Below, in pieces: positions 29,248 to 41,797 of a stretch of DNA of 64,000 nucleotides. A model generated the notes under the pieces. The model worked only from the letters and a program-made list of their open reading frames with translations, did no database searches and had not been told where the DNA came from. A program made the translations under genes and the position numbers. This DNA comes from Myoxocephalus aenaeus (Eukaryota > Chordata > Actinopteri > Perciformes > Cottidae): NCBI GenBank assembly GCA_038501785.1, contig JBAMJR010000086.1, positions 962,501 through 1,026,500 of the forward strand, read 5' to 3'. How positions within the stretch are numbered: position 1 is the first letter of the stretch; each line of letters starts with the position of its first letter.

Positions 29248-31771
29248 ATGGACCATACGCGCCCGCAGGACGCGCAGCAAAGCAAGGTAAAATCCGGGGG
29301 AAAAAACCCCAAAACATTTCGAGTGAACAGCTGACAGCGACACGGAGTGGGTCACGTTGCACTTTGACCAAATATATCTACTGTTAAAAATGTCAAAGTC
29401 ATTCAAAATGGAGCTGAAGCATGAAGCGAAAGTTAAAGAAGAAGACACAGCTGTGTCATAATAGTTCTTGATTAGAGGGAATTGGAAGGAACAAGCGGCC
29501 TCAGAGGCACTTGAAGGCACCACTGAGTAGTAATCATAATGTATTTGTTTTACTACGATTTCACTCACAAGACTCATTAATGACAGGAAATGTTTGTGAA
29601 TATGTATCTCTCTCCTCTCTGATGTTATCTTGGTGTGTTGAGAGAATACATGACGCTCCCGATACCAGAAGTTACAACAACCATGCAAATTAAATATTCA
29701 AATAACCGAGGCTCCAATGTACATTAAAAAAATAAATAAAAATACTGTGTACTTGGAAATAAACACTAAAAACATCTACTTTTCCCTCATACATCTGCAA
29801 CAACAATGTCCCAGCATTAGTCAGGTCAGAGAGGATGCAGTTTATTTGTTTGTGTTGCTCAACCAAAGTTCATAAAGTCCCAACATGTTTATTTGACATG
29901 CAGAACAAATTGATGAAACTGATCTTTATCAACTTTGTCATGAAGACCTCTGTGTGTGTTACATTGTCGGGTATTCAATGTCATTCAATCATTGTTTGTA
30001 TTGGCTGCAACTAGCGATTTTTTTCTTTTCATTATGACATTCATCTCTCTATTATTTGTGTAATCTGTCTATTAAATGTCAGATGGTTAAAGATGTCCAT
30101 CAGAGTCCACGGTGACGTCTTTAAATATTGCTGGTTTTGTATATATACTTTTTTTTGTAAGTATTAAAAGAATAAAATATATATTATAAATATAAAATAA
30201 TATATATACAAATTATACTTCATTTATATATATAAAATAATATATATAACAATTATATTTTCTATATATACAATTATATTTTTCTATATATATTTATACA
30301 ATTATATATTTGTATTATTTTATATTATATATTTTCTATATATTTTGTATTAAAGAATGTCAATGAAAAATATTAATAAAAAAGGATGAATGACCATCAT
30401 ATGAATAAAAAAATTAAATAAATAAAACAAAATTATGAAAAATTAAATAAAAAATCTAGTTATACATGGGGCTTAAAAAGTATTCACAAACATATAAGAT
30501 TGTGTATAACAATTTTGTGTTTGCCATTAATGCTAATATATCAATGGTCAAATTGTATTCAATAGAAAAATTAAGAAAAGTTGCGAGAATAAGATTTGTA
30601 GCTCAAACATTTATTGTTTTTACATTCAAATGTATTGATAATGTCTTTTAGGAGTAATTGATCTTTACAAAAAACACCAGCACAAATAATCACGTTTGAG
30701 AAGCTGGAACAATGTGTGGAAAAAAAAGACGATTAATTGATCAAAATAGTTGCTAATACTTTTTCTAATCCCTCTAATTTTGATCATACACCACCTATAC
30801 TGCGACACCATAATAACTGAGCACTTTATTTCCTCAGAGCTCCACGCTGCGGCACAGGGAGCACGGTGATGAGTCCGCGGACAAGAGGCCCGCCGACGGC
30901 TCGCCGTCTCCCACTGTAGGTGCACATCCTGATCTCAGACGGCACGACTTTAAAATGTACCTTTTAGTAAAAAAAATATATTGTTTAAGACTTTGCAATT
31001 GTTCTGCGCTCTCTTGTGATACAGGACGCGAAGAGGCTGATCCGAAGAGTGCGAAGTCCATCCAGGCCGAGGGCGTGGATGTCCGACTCTTACAAGCCGA
31101 AGTTTGGAGGGCGATTCCACAAACCTAAGTAAGACTGACGCCTGCTTTTCTGTTTGGTTTTCCTCACAACCTTCGACCTTCTCACATCCTTTTTTCTTTT
31201 TTCTTCTTTCTTCTGTTTCTCTCCCCCTCTCAAATGCTGCAGTTTTCCAAGGGAGGAGCACTCGTTCTACAAACCCGGCTTCGCCAACCAGAGGTACCAC
31301 CACTTCAACCCCCGGGGTAACTTCCACCGCAGGGATCACTTCCACCACATCGAGCTGAGGGACCGGGAACGGGGGAACAAGGAGCGCTACGAGCCGAGAG
31401 ACGGCGCCGATGGAGGCTCCCCTTCAAAACAGAACAACGGTGAGTTCAAGAAAAGCCTGTGAGGACAACAGCGACAGCAGGAGGAGCGCATGTGGAAATA
31501 TTGTTGTTAGTGATGGCTGAATTCCATTAATGTAAACTAGTAATTAGTCAAATTTCCGTGGAAAAGACATCAATGAAAATACATATATTATTTCTCCCTA
31601 ACTTTGGTTGGAGTTTACTACTTCCCATTGACAAAACCAGGTGAGCAAATTTCCCAAAATGTCAAACTATTCCTTTATTGCACGTGTTTTTGTGTGTGTT
31701 GTATTTCTATGGTGTAAACATGGTGTTTGAATCTGTATGAGTTGCATACAAAAGCACTGAATACCTCCTGA

Positions 31772-31802
<31 letters not shown>

Positions 31803-32400
31803 CTTTCGGGTAAATGTTTACGTTATAGTTAACAGGTTACGCTTGCGCATGCGCATAGCGACTCGCCGACTTTTGGCTCTTTGCCAGAAGTCTCCGTGAC
31901 GTCCTTTCTGCTGCTGCGTGTCTCAAAACAGAAAACAGATCTCAGCTCAACGTTGAACATGAATTGTATCAAATCTGCAACCCTGTTTATAAAAGATGTG
32001 TAGAGGCTCACTGCTCCACTAATACTGATGCAACCTGATGCTTACATATCTGCACTCATTCTGTTTCGTTTGGCAAAAAAAAAAATAGCTTATTGTTTTC
32101 CACAATGAGCTATTTAGTAGTAACTAAATATTAGTTATTTTTTGCACAGATATAACTTTATTTTCATTGTTCTAAGTGATTGCAATTTAAAAATAAAAAA
32201 ATGTCTGATGGAGCAATCTGATTTACTTGAAAGTGATTGCAATTTTCTTTATTCTGTTATTTATAAAAGCACAGATGGAGTCACAAAATGAAGTTATTTA
32301 CAGAAAAAGTTTGAGAACCACTGCTTTAAGTGTTTGTGTCGGTGTCGTCGCCATCGCCGCCGCCCCCCCCCCCCCCGAAGCTGTAAACCTAGGGGAAACA

Positions 32401-32438
<38 letters not shown>

Positions 32439-35400
32439 TTATAATACGGGTAGATCAAATCAAGCATTCTGATTGGTTGAGAGTGAGTCACGGGGTGTAT
32501 TTTATTCAGCCATAAAGTACTGTATAGCCTGTTTACATTTAGAGCGTTCCATATCAGTGCGCACTTAAAATAACAGGTAACGTTAGATTTAAATTGCGCG
32601 ACCGTTAGTTGTCATTTCAAGCTTGACAGTTACCAAACATGTTTGGTGTAAACTTTGATATTGTCACGTCCGCAGTAACGACTCGCAGACGTTGGTTTCC
32701 TTAACTTGCAGGTTTATTGCTTGAGTGTTCACAGTATTGCAACGGGGCTCTTCGCTGACAGTAAGTTAGCTCAAACGGAACAGCTAACAAGCTCACGTAG
32801 CATCCCCCACACTAGCATAACGAACGACAACACACACGTCACTTCCTCCCTAACCTAAAGATGAGGAATGAAAAGGGTTTCATCACAAAATCGTGATAAT
32901 TTCCAGTGAGAGATAATTACGTCGGTAATTTCCCGACGCGAGGCAAGTTCTCTAAACATCACGGAGGAGAAAAATGACGGAGAAAAGACGGACAGAAGCA
33001 GCGAGAGCACTTCTTTACATCGGTGGCTGAGCGTCATCCTCCACCCTGCTTTCAACCGGCCTGGTCAGTAAATCACAGATTTACTGACCAGGCCGTCCGT
33101 TTTATAGTCCCGTATGTGCGTCCCGTGCGTCCCGGGACTATTTTCTCTGTCGCTGAAATGCGATACACAACGTTTTGCCGGCTACAACTATTTTGTGCTG
33201 AAAGGCAGCTTACATTACTATTTATAAAGTCGCAGGTACCCGTATTATAAAAGCAATAAGGTACTCGAGGCAGTACTGTGTCTACAATAATGTATAGTTC
33301 AAGGGTTTGCCGGCCCTCCGCTGCGCGTCGGGCCTAACAACTCCCTTGAACAGTACATTATTGCACGACACAGTACTGCCTCTCGTACCTTATTGCTTAA
33401 ATATATATATATATATATGCGATACAGTTAATACAACACAAACCACAGAACAATCATTGAGTGCATGCAGAACCTCAATAATCCACTTTACAAGCTTCTC
33501 TGCATCATCGTGCACTTCCTCACATGACCACCGGGTGGCAGTATAAGCAAGCAGAGGCTCCCTCGTGCACATTTCTCCTGGACCCTTTTGCTTTGCGAAG
33601 CTTTGGAGGGCATTGGCTCCGCGTGGTATCTGGTGGTCGGGAGGTAGTCGCTCTCTGGTTGCAACAAACCAGTATTGCGTAACACTGACCACCGAGAAGC
33701 TTTTCCCCCGGACTCAATAGATGGATCATGTAGTGCATGCATTATACATAAGATGTCTAACCTCAGACTCATTAGATACTTGAGAATGACCTCATCATTT
33801 GTCAGTGGGAGTCTGGAAGTAAACAGGAGGGGTTTTAAATTGTGTTCCCATCACGTTTCCTTGGTTTTAACACAAAACTGTGACTGTTTTTGTTGATGTC
33901 CTCCTGGTATGAAGTGGTCCTAGTGTTGTTCTAAACAGACTGAGCTGTTGGTACTGCGTGTTTTCTTTATTAATCTTCTCCCTTGCACCATGGCACTGTA
34001 TCAGTGCGCACACTGCAGCACTGTGGAGGTGTGTGTTTGTGTATGTGTGAGTGTGGAACAGGTTTTTTTGTGTGCCTGAGTGATGGTGCGATGATGGTGA
34101 CTCATCGCTGGTTTGTGTGTGTGTGTGTGTGTGTATATGAGAGAGAGATACTAGCCAGCAGTATATAATGAGCCAAAACATAACTATTGCTTCACATAGG
34201 AACACTGCAGTCCAATATTACAAGGCACACTTTCCAAATATCAGCGGATTCTGCTGAAAGATAAGATATTGATTTGTTGGACCCAGATAATTGGAAGGGA
34301 AAAAAAAGAAGTCTTAACAGGAGGCTGAAGATAAAGGGAGCGAATGATGAGAGGGCTTTGAGCATCAATGGCGGTCTAAAGATACTCCTATAGGTGCTCT
34401 ATATACTTATAGGCAGGCTGTATAGAAACACAAGGCCAGCTTTTAATTCTCTAGTGGGTTTGACGGTGTGGTTTTTCTTTTCTTTCTGTTTTCCAGCTAC
34501 CAGACCTTTTGTACCCAGATCCTCCTCCAGCAGAGACCGGGACATGCAGTCCACCGTAAGTTCACAAGCAGAAAACGCGCTTCTCCCCTTTCTGGTTTTC
34601 CATTTAGTTAAAAGTAATCCTTTTAGAATGTACCCAATATGCCGTCTTTGCTTACAACATGTCCACTGTGATTTCTAGGAGATAGGAGAGCAAATAAAAG
34701 CATTTGACGATGAAAGGGATTTGGATTTTGGTCCTAATCACAAAATAAGGGGCTGTAATTAAGGATTATTTTCATTATCAATTAATCCGCTGAGTTATTC
34801 CAGGCTTGCACCCCTTAGGAGAAGTACTGATGTCTTATGCTATTCAACCGACACTCCAAACTAAAGATACAATGACGTACAACCAGAGAATGTTTGGCAT
34901 TATTGCTCGAAAAATGAATCAATCAATCATCGGAATAGTAGCAGATTGTTTTTTTTCCTGTTCATTGACTTATTGATTCGTCCCCTAATCGTTTCGAGCG
35001 ACATTACATTGTGTGTATTGTCGAGGGAGACCTGTGCTTTTGTTTGTAGATTTAGACGCGAGCTCATAGCAGAGAAGGACTTGACTCGTATGCAAGCGGC
35101 TCAGGTGCTGCAGGAAGAAAAGTGCTGAAATCAAATGATCGCATACATTTCTTGGCTGACCTAATCACAGCGAGGAGCCGAGCAGCACATGATGAATCAC
35201 CGCCGGCCGCTGCTGCAGTGGAGCCGGAGTGAGGAGTCCAAGAATGATTAGCCTGTTGCAGGTTTTCATTATTTTCGATCGCCGTTAATAAATCTGAGCC
35301 GCTTGACAACGCACTGCAGGTTTAATTATGTATTATTAATTATCAGGTATTATTATGTCTTTAGATAGAATTACTCACAACAACTAAAAGCGTGTTGCTC

Positions 35401-38400
35401 GTTAATGTTTGCTAATGCTGCGCGTCACATCAAAGCACTACCACCACTAAGAGGATCCAGACTTTAGAACGTTCAATCAGGATGTGCAGCATCTCTGGCC
35501 TGTGGTGCTACTTTCTAATAAGAGTCTATATGTGTGCTTTGTAGATTATTGGTAAGTACTTTTATTCACGCTGATGGCTAATCAGGCTCTTCGTACTTTT
35601 ACCCTTTTTTTATTAATGATTAATAACTGCAGACTGGATTCTTGTTAGAAGGTAAGATAAGATGGTGTGTTATGAAATCGGCAGAAACGAGCTGGAAACG
35701 CAACGCAAGACTGTTATCTTGTTTCCTATCCACGCACTCTGCAGTCACAGAGCAACATTAGCGTTAGTTTAGAGTCGTATTTCTAGCCACCGGATGAATG
35801 TCAGCCTGACATCTACGCTTCTTTTTGCTCTCCTGAGGGAATCGTTTGTCTCTCTAGCTGCTAAATGCTCCACTGTGTTCAGCAGCTAGTCGCTAACTGT
35901 GATTTTTGGAGCTGGGCAGGTAGTTTACTTTTGGCTTTCACAGCTTTTTTGTTGTTGTTGTTGCTGAAAGCAGCTGTTGCATCTGGAAACGACACTGATT
36001 TAAATTGGCGAGAGGGAAGCTAAGCAGTTCAGTTTTTCATAACTAGGCTTCTCGGTCATTACCAAGGGATTTAAAAACTATTAATTAATAAAGTCAATTG
36101 ACCCCTGGAACGCAGACTGGTAAATTATAGCAAAGCATCGACCAGCATCTGCCAGCTCCGACCAGGGTCCAAACTACCCGACTGCTCCAGAGACTCATCG
36201 GTGGTTTCAGGCTTCTTTCTTCTTCAGGCTGGTTTAGTGGATTTTGGGGCTCGTCCTGATTTAAACGTTGTGTAATAGCGACACTTGTGACCCGGAGAGG
36301 CTGGAAGGAGATGTACGTTTCCTAAAAGTTACGTTTCCACGTAAAAACCTGTGGAGCTAACGTAAGCAGAGAATGTTAGCATGCACATGCTACGCTAGCT
36401 ACTGAAGGTATCCTGAATGTTTACACATGCTGATTTAGCTTTTTAATGATTGTAAAGGGTGAATAAAACCCCACCTGACTTTACAGGGACAGCGTTGTTC
36501 TTTCATTTAACTGTTTACAGTCTGGATCTCCTCACTTTTACACTGTGATCTGTAGCTTTTAGCTTTTAGCTTCTATCGTTTATCTTTTTAATCTGTTTTC
36601 ACTGATGAATCCGTTTAACATTGTGAATATTTCCCTTAAACACGGAGTAGAGACCCTTCAGGCTGATTCTCTCTGAAATTGCTTTATTGTTCTTCTAGAT
36701 AAGTAGATATTTCTTCAGGGGGGTGCAGTTAGTGACAGTGTGGGCTCCATGGTAGCTCTGACCGCTTGACGGACTGGGGGCAAAGGGTCAATTGTCGCTA
36801 TTTGTGAAACCATTGTAAACTATGACTTATTAAGAAGTGGAACCAGTTTTAATTTTGTTTCTTAACACCCTTTTTTTTACAAATTAACACACAGTCAGAA
36901 CTAATTCATAATTCACTCGCAGCAGTGTTTTAAGCCGACATGTGGCGTTTCACTCTAGTCATCTTCTGTTCATTAGCAGCTGAGTCATCATCGTTTTTTT
37001 TTTTTTTGGCAAACTGTACAAAGTTCCAACTTTTGGTTTGATTTTCTTCTTTGTCTCAGATCGACAGGGAGCGAGATCACACGGGGACCAAAAGCAAAGA
37101 ACGGGAACGAAGCCGAGAAAGGGATCCTCCTTCAGCTGCGAGCCAGACGGCAACACGAGACCGAGCCATCCAAAAGAAGAGGAGAGAGATAGATGAGGTA
37201 GAGGAGTGCCATTACATAAACACACACCTAGGGAGAAGGGGTGGTTATAAACAGAAAGAGGAGGAGGAGAGATAAGAGAAGCTGCGATTTAGGGAAAGAT
37301 CTTGGAAAGCGCCGGGAGACATGAGACAAGATTTGTTTTCTGGAGTCTAAACATACATTTTGAAATGCTGAGCCCGAGGCCACGCGAGTGCCGTCGTTCT
37401 CTTCACTCTGCCGAGCCCGACAAAGACGGGTCTTCGTCCACGTTCGACGTGATTGATGGCGTTTTCCTAATTGAGCAAAAAAAATATATACAAGCAAAAT
37501 GAAGCAAGAGGCTCCCACACTGCTGTCTTCAATGTTGCAGACGTCACATGATGCTCTGCTCATCGGCTGTGGGTTTGTTTGAGAGGGAGAGAGAGAGAGA
37601 GTGTGTGTGTGCATGTGCATGTGCATGTGCACGTGCATGTGTGTGCGTGTGTGTGTGTGTGTGTGTTTCCACCCACTTGACGGGAAAAGATGGCCTCTTG
37701 CTTTTCATATCTCCATGGTTGCAGGATTATAGAGGCATTGCAGCAGAGGATGTTTTTTTTTTTTTTTTTTTGCACAGACTCGGGGTTTATGGAGTTGAGC
37801 AGAAGTTGTTATTTCACCGCGCTCTCTCAGAGAGTATTATAAGATACGGGATTACAGCCTGATGTGGTCACAGTCGAACACACTCTGAAAATTATGAGCA
37901 GTCTTATCAGACGGGCACAGAAAATAGAGTCCGATCAGACTCTCATCGCCTCCCCCAGAGTTCCAGCTCTTCAGATTCAGGGTCCCAGTAAGAGCTGAAC
38001 CCTTACAATGAAGATTCTCAAGGATGTTGACCATGGGCGCCGCTGCAAACCTTTTTCATGAAAGCCTTGCATTGTTGTCTGTTTTTAGTCTCGGGCGACA
38101 TTAAACGTGTATCTTATCTCATCCAACTGCGGAAAATAAAGAGTCTGGCAACAGGTAGCTGATGCAAGAATGTCCACATAACTGTGAATACGGGCACTCT
38201 CGATACTCATGCAAGCGTTTTAGTTTTTCTTCTTCCCACGGATTGGTAATCCATTCAGTGGTAATTGGAAACGCATGACGAGACTTCTCACTCTGCTCCC
38301 TTCCGCTCCCTCCAACACGTTCTCTTCATTATCCCCCTCCTCCTCCTCCTCCTCCTCCTCCGCCCCTTCATCCCATTTTATTTTTTTTTGTCCTCAAATC

Positions 38401-38602
38401 CCTCACGTGTGTCTTGCAGGTGTACGATCAGGAATGTGAGATGTTTGGCCTCGTGGCAAAGATGCTGATAGCGAAGGATCCCACCCTGGAGCAGTCCATC
38501 CAGTCGGCGCTGCAGGAGAACCTCCGGGACATCGGCACGCGCTGCGTGGAGGGCATGGAGAAGTTCATCGAGGAATACGACTCCAGGGAGCCGCCTCACT
38601 AG
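29248..38602 (+). CDS. pphln1-like: Periphilin-like protein (PPHLN1 family)
   Basis: Seven coding exons join in phase to 265 aa: 29248-29286, 30838-30915, 31025-31128, 31243-31439, 34497-34555, 37060-37197 and 38420-38602. Human PPHLN1 isoforms are about 370-460 aa. The N-terminal two thirds is disordered and rich in Arg, His, Ser and acidic residues (for example HFNPRGNFHRRDHFHH), as in periphilin. The last exon encodes VYDQECEMFGLVAKMLIAKD followed by a helix with ENLRDIGTRCVE. This aligns with the PPHLN1 C-terminal helical domain that dimerises and binds TASOR in the HUSH silencing complex. The protein is probably nuclear. The first exon (MDHTRPQDAQQSK) was chosen because its donor is phase 0 and fits the next exon. 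It is less certain than the rest. The gene lies next to prickle2 rather than prickle1, so it may be a paralogue and not PPHLN1 itself. Confidence 0.82.
32404..32438. repeat. (TA)n microsatellite
   Basis: A TA run directly abuts the left inverted repeat of the element starting at 32439, inside intron 4 of the periphilin-like gene. Confidence 0.9.
32439..33250. mobile_element. DNA-transposon-like element with TTATAATACGGGTA ends
   Basis: A perfect 14-bp inverted repeat (TTATAATACGGGTA at 32439-32452, TACCCGTATTATAA at 33237-33250) bounds 812 bp without coding capacity. The interior contains a perfect 18-bp-stem hairpin at 33057-33095. It lies in intron 4 of the periphilin-like gene. The family is unknown to me. 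Confidence 0.55.
33253..33396. repeat. Fold-back (long inverted repeat) element
   Basis: The left arm from 33253 (GCAATAAGGTACTCGAGGCA ... ACAATAATGTA ... TTCAAGGG) pairs with the right arm ending at 33396 (CCCTTGAACAG ... TACATTATTGC ... GCCTCTCGTACCTTATTGC). The arms are about 54 nt and nearly identical, around a GC-rich loop with GCCGGCC. It is adjacent to the preceding element. Confidence 0.75.
34760..37040 (+). other. Large intron 5 of the periphilin-like gene
   Basis: About 2.5 kb separates the exon at 34497-34555 from the exon at 37060-37197. I see AT-rich unique-looking sequence without a further exon or a clear transposon. Confidence 0.5.
37610..37639 (+). promoter_or_regulatory. 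TGCATG cluster (RBFOX-type motif) in an intron
   Basis: Four TGCATG hexamers (37610, 37616, 37622, 37634) occur on the sense strand of the periphilin-like gene, about 410 nt downstream of the donor at 37198. RBFOX proteins bind UGCAUG and usually promote inclusion of the upstream exon. The motifs sit within a GT-rich microsatellite, so function is uncertain. Confidence 0.35.
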
Positions 38603-38737
38603 TCGGAGACGCGCTAGGTCTCGTAGCTTTGATCCTACTGGTCAGATTATCTAACATAAATTATTTTATACCACTATTTCATGTGATTTAAATGCTACTT
38701 TTGTTGTTATCTCCGCCAGGAAAATCACGTGATCTCT

Positions 38738-38773
<36 letters not shown>

Positions 38774-40110
38774 AGTGTGTGTCTCTGTGTCTGTCCACGA
38801 GTGATCTCACATTCTGCTGCAGCACACTGGATTATATTTTTGACTGCATGTTCGAAAGACCTCTCGTGGCTCCTGCTTTCTCACCCCTCCCCCTCCCCCC
38901 AAAAAAAGGCCCTTTTATTGCCTTTTTTTTTGACAGCCGCTGAGTGACTGCTGACTCCTTTAGTCACTCCTCTTCAGCGAGCGACGACACGGCTGAGTGC
39001 GTTTTGCCGCCGGGCGAATCGGGCAGGTCGGGGTCATAAAAATTAACATGCGGATTAATAGCAGATGGGTGAATCAATGCATCATTTATGAGGAAACTAT
39101 TACTTACATGCTCTCAAATGTGAACGTAGCAGACGGCTGTGCGCATTTACACTGGAGGAACAGCAGCGTAACTTAAATATCATTACAGACACTAAAATGA
39201 GTTTGAGTTATTACTAGCCTACAGTCTTTAGTTTAGCTGCTTAAATGTCCCACGTTTATTATAATTACTGAAAGCAGCCGCTTTAATCATATAAATGTAA
39301 AACTGCTAAAGAAAACACTCGTAGGCCCACATCAAAAGCCTACATTAAATAATTGTGATTGCAACATAGCTGACAGGGAATAGTAGAGGGGGAGAGAAAT
39401 GTCCATGGGATGGTTTCTTAATTAATTTGGATGATTTATGTGTATGTGTGCATTTGACAATCAGCTGACGACGTTGCTGACTGGGTTGTATCCGTTCAGT
39501 GGAACACTACAGCGGTGGTTGTTTTGGACACGCCTGGCGGAGATCAAGCGCTCCAGATTGTTTCACAGTCAAAGTGATAAGTTGTTTGTTTAATTTCTGC
39601 CGCCTGGGCGAAGCCCCTCCTCCGTGAAAAACCTTTAAAAGGAAACTTTTACTGTGATTTATTTTATACTGCTTTTAATTGTAAGAGTTTGATGATTTAT
39701 GATGACATTTATATGAGCTGGTTTTGCTTAAATAGTACTTGTGAAAAAGTCAAATTTTGATTTTGACGCGCTTATTTTTTTAATAATTTGTATTTCACTG
39801 ATTTTTAAATTAGTTTACAGCATATAATAAATGTATTTCAAACAATTTGTGATTTGTTCATCGCTTTACCAAATCAAGTCAGAGCATGAATACATAAATG
39901 GGTCAGCAGGTGAGTAGAGTTTAAGTGTTTGTAGAATAAAGGAAGAAGTCCTTTCGATGTTTGACCCGAAGACCTACGGATACATCAGCATTATTATATA
40001 TATTAGCTTATTACAGAAATATCGATATAGTAAAAGTAAATGTCAGCACAGAAATGTCAAATACATGTTTGAGATTATTCAGGAACAAGAAGAGAAGTCG
40101 TCTTCTCACA
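38603..40110 (+). other. 3' UTR and downstream region of the periphilin-like gene
   Basis: This is non-coding sequence with a GT microsatellite near 38742-38770. AATAAA-like signals lie near 39827 and 39937. I see no exon. Where the transcript ends cannot be decided by eye. Confidence 0.4.
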
Positions 40111-40117
40111 GTTCTTA

Positions 40118-40430
40118 AAGGGGCAGTCCACCAATTTTACACATGAAGTTCAACTTACTCATAATAATCATAAGGAGTCCTATTCGCCCTGTGAGAACTG
40201 CTGCATCATTTCTTCTGTGGCTCAGGAGGAGCTTTGTCAAATATAACCCCGATGATGATGTCACAGTGATGTCATCGGGGTCATTTCGGCTCAGGGACAA
40301 TACATCTATGACGGAAAGCATGTATTACAAACTGGAGGTGTGGAGAAGAAGATGTGTGTTAACCAGCCATGGAGCGTCTAATGAAATATGCTATCCAGTT
40401 GCATTATGGGAATTGTAGGGCATAATAACT
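40118..40430 (+). repeat. Dispersed repeat beginning TTAAAGGGGCAGTCCACCAA
   Basis: The start TTAAAGGGGCAGTCCACCAA followed by TTTTACACATGAAGTTCAAC is a sequence commonly repeated in teleosts. The interior has a near-palindromic GATGATGTCACAGTGATGTC segment. The right limit is approximate. Confidence 0.45.
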
Positions 40431-40589
40431 AACACATTTAGGTATCCTTATAAAAACGTGTGTTTATGTTTAGAAACGAATACTGAATGACGTATTGTTA
40501 ACAGATTATTGACCCATACGTAATACACATTTATAATTTCAAAAGCTTCGGACAATTATATTGCTTTTTAAAGATTTAATACAGATTTC

Positions 40590-40740
40590 TTTGCCATACC
40601 AGTGGCACTGCCGGTCCACCAATTTGATCCAGATGGAAATATCTCAACAACTATGGGATGGAGTGCCATGGCATTTGGGACAGATATCCATAGTAACCAG
40701 AGCATGAATCCTAGTCTCTTTGGTTGGTAATCCTCTCTCG
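40590..40740 (+). repeat. Dispersed repeat (GGAAATATCTCAACAACTAT type)
   Basis: GGAAATATCTCAACAACTAT, then GGGATGGAGTGCCATGGCAT and a CATGAATCCTAGT-like block, is a very common teleost repeat segment. It lies between the periphilin-like and prickle2 genes. Confidence 0.55.
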
Positions 40741-40759
40741 CTCCGTCATGCCGGCAAAA

Positions 40760-41581
40760 GTAATGACATTCCCATCAGACTCAGCTGTTCTTTGTGGCTC
40801 GTGTTTTTTTTTGGCACCTGGAGCAGCTCCTCCATTTTTCTTGAGCCTTGAATAAAAAAACGAGTGCATTCCAGTGAGGCGAGTCAGATTCAGGGCGCTG
40901 GTGCTGTGAATGCTGGAACCGAGCCCCCGTTTACGTTACCCGTCATAAACCAGCTTTTTGCCATATTATGTGTGGTTCTCCGGCAGATTAATTTATCAAC
41001 GGCCGAAGTGTCTGTTGGGAAATATGCCAAATAAATAAAAGAGTTCATTAATGCCATATAAAACCGCCTAACTGGCCAATATGCAGTGTCGACAGCGTGG
41101 GTACGGCAGGTTAAAACTCCTCACTTTAAAATGGTCATTAGGGAATTCTGGGAAATGTATCCCGGCTGGGCAAAGTTGGGAAAGATTGCCGGCACAATTT
41201 CTGCCTTTGTGTGCGGTAAACTGCTTTTTTGGACTGCAGTGAACAAGTTGTTTTTGAAAAAGGCTAAACACCAACAAATATGGATTAAAGTGGAATATTT
41301 TCTTGTGAATACTAGAAATGATTATATATATATTTCCTCAATAAATTTGGACTTTTGAACTCAACGGTCTCAAGTCATTGGAAATGTTTGAATCACACAA
41401 ATTCCACAAATACTATTATACTAATAATATTACTGTGTCCTGATCTTTATCTGCAACCGTGCATAAATACTAGCATTCAACACAATGAGTACACATGCAA
41501 AAAAACAACTGTGCAACATTTAAATGTTCTGTGAAGAGTTAATTTTGTTGTTGTTGGAACTTGGATAATAGCGTTTTGTGT

Positions 41582-41629
<48 letters not shown>

Positions 41630-41780
41630 TATTTAATTATTTGTTTAAATGTTGGCTATAAAAGTCGAGTGTGTTGATGAAATGTTTCTTCTGTGCTTTT
41701 CCTGCCAATCAAAATGTAAAACCCAAAAAACTCAAGCTGACCAATCAGAACCACTTCTGATGCAACTTGCTGGTTGTTCA
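40760..41780. other. Intergenic region between convergent periphilin-like and prickle2 genes
   Basis: This AT-rich non-coding sequence includes a (GT)n microsatellite at about 41577-41627. I see no coding exon. Confidence 0.5.
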
Positions 41781-41791
41781 TTGAAGTACAC

Positions 41792-41797
41792 TTTATT
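41792..41797 (-). terminator. prickle2: Candidate prickle2 polyadenylation signal
   Basis: AATAAA on the minus strand lies about 1.1 kb past the prickle2 stop codon. The length is plausible for a 3' UTR, but nearer AT-rich sites cannot be excluded. Confidence 0.35.

Noticed and set aside
33520..33540. Single CTCF-like box (CCACCGGGTGGCAG) in the periphilin-like intron
   Set aside because: It is one isolated motif with a core mismatch, too weak to report alone. It could be rechecked with a PWM scan.
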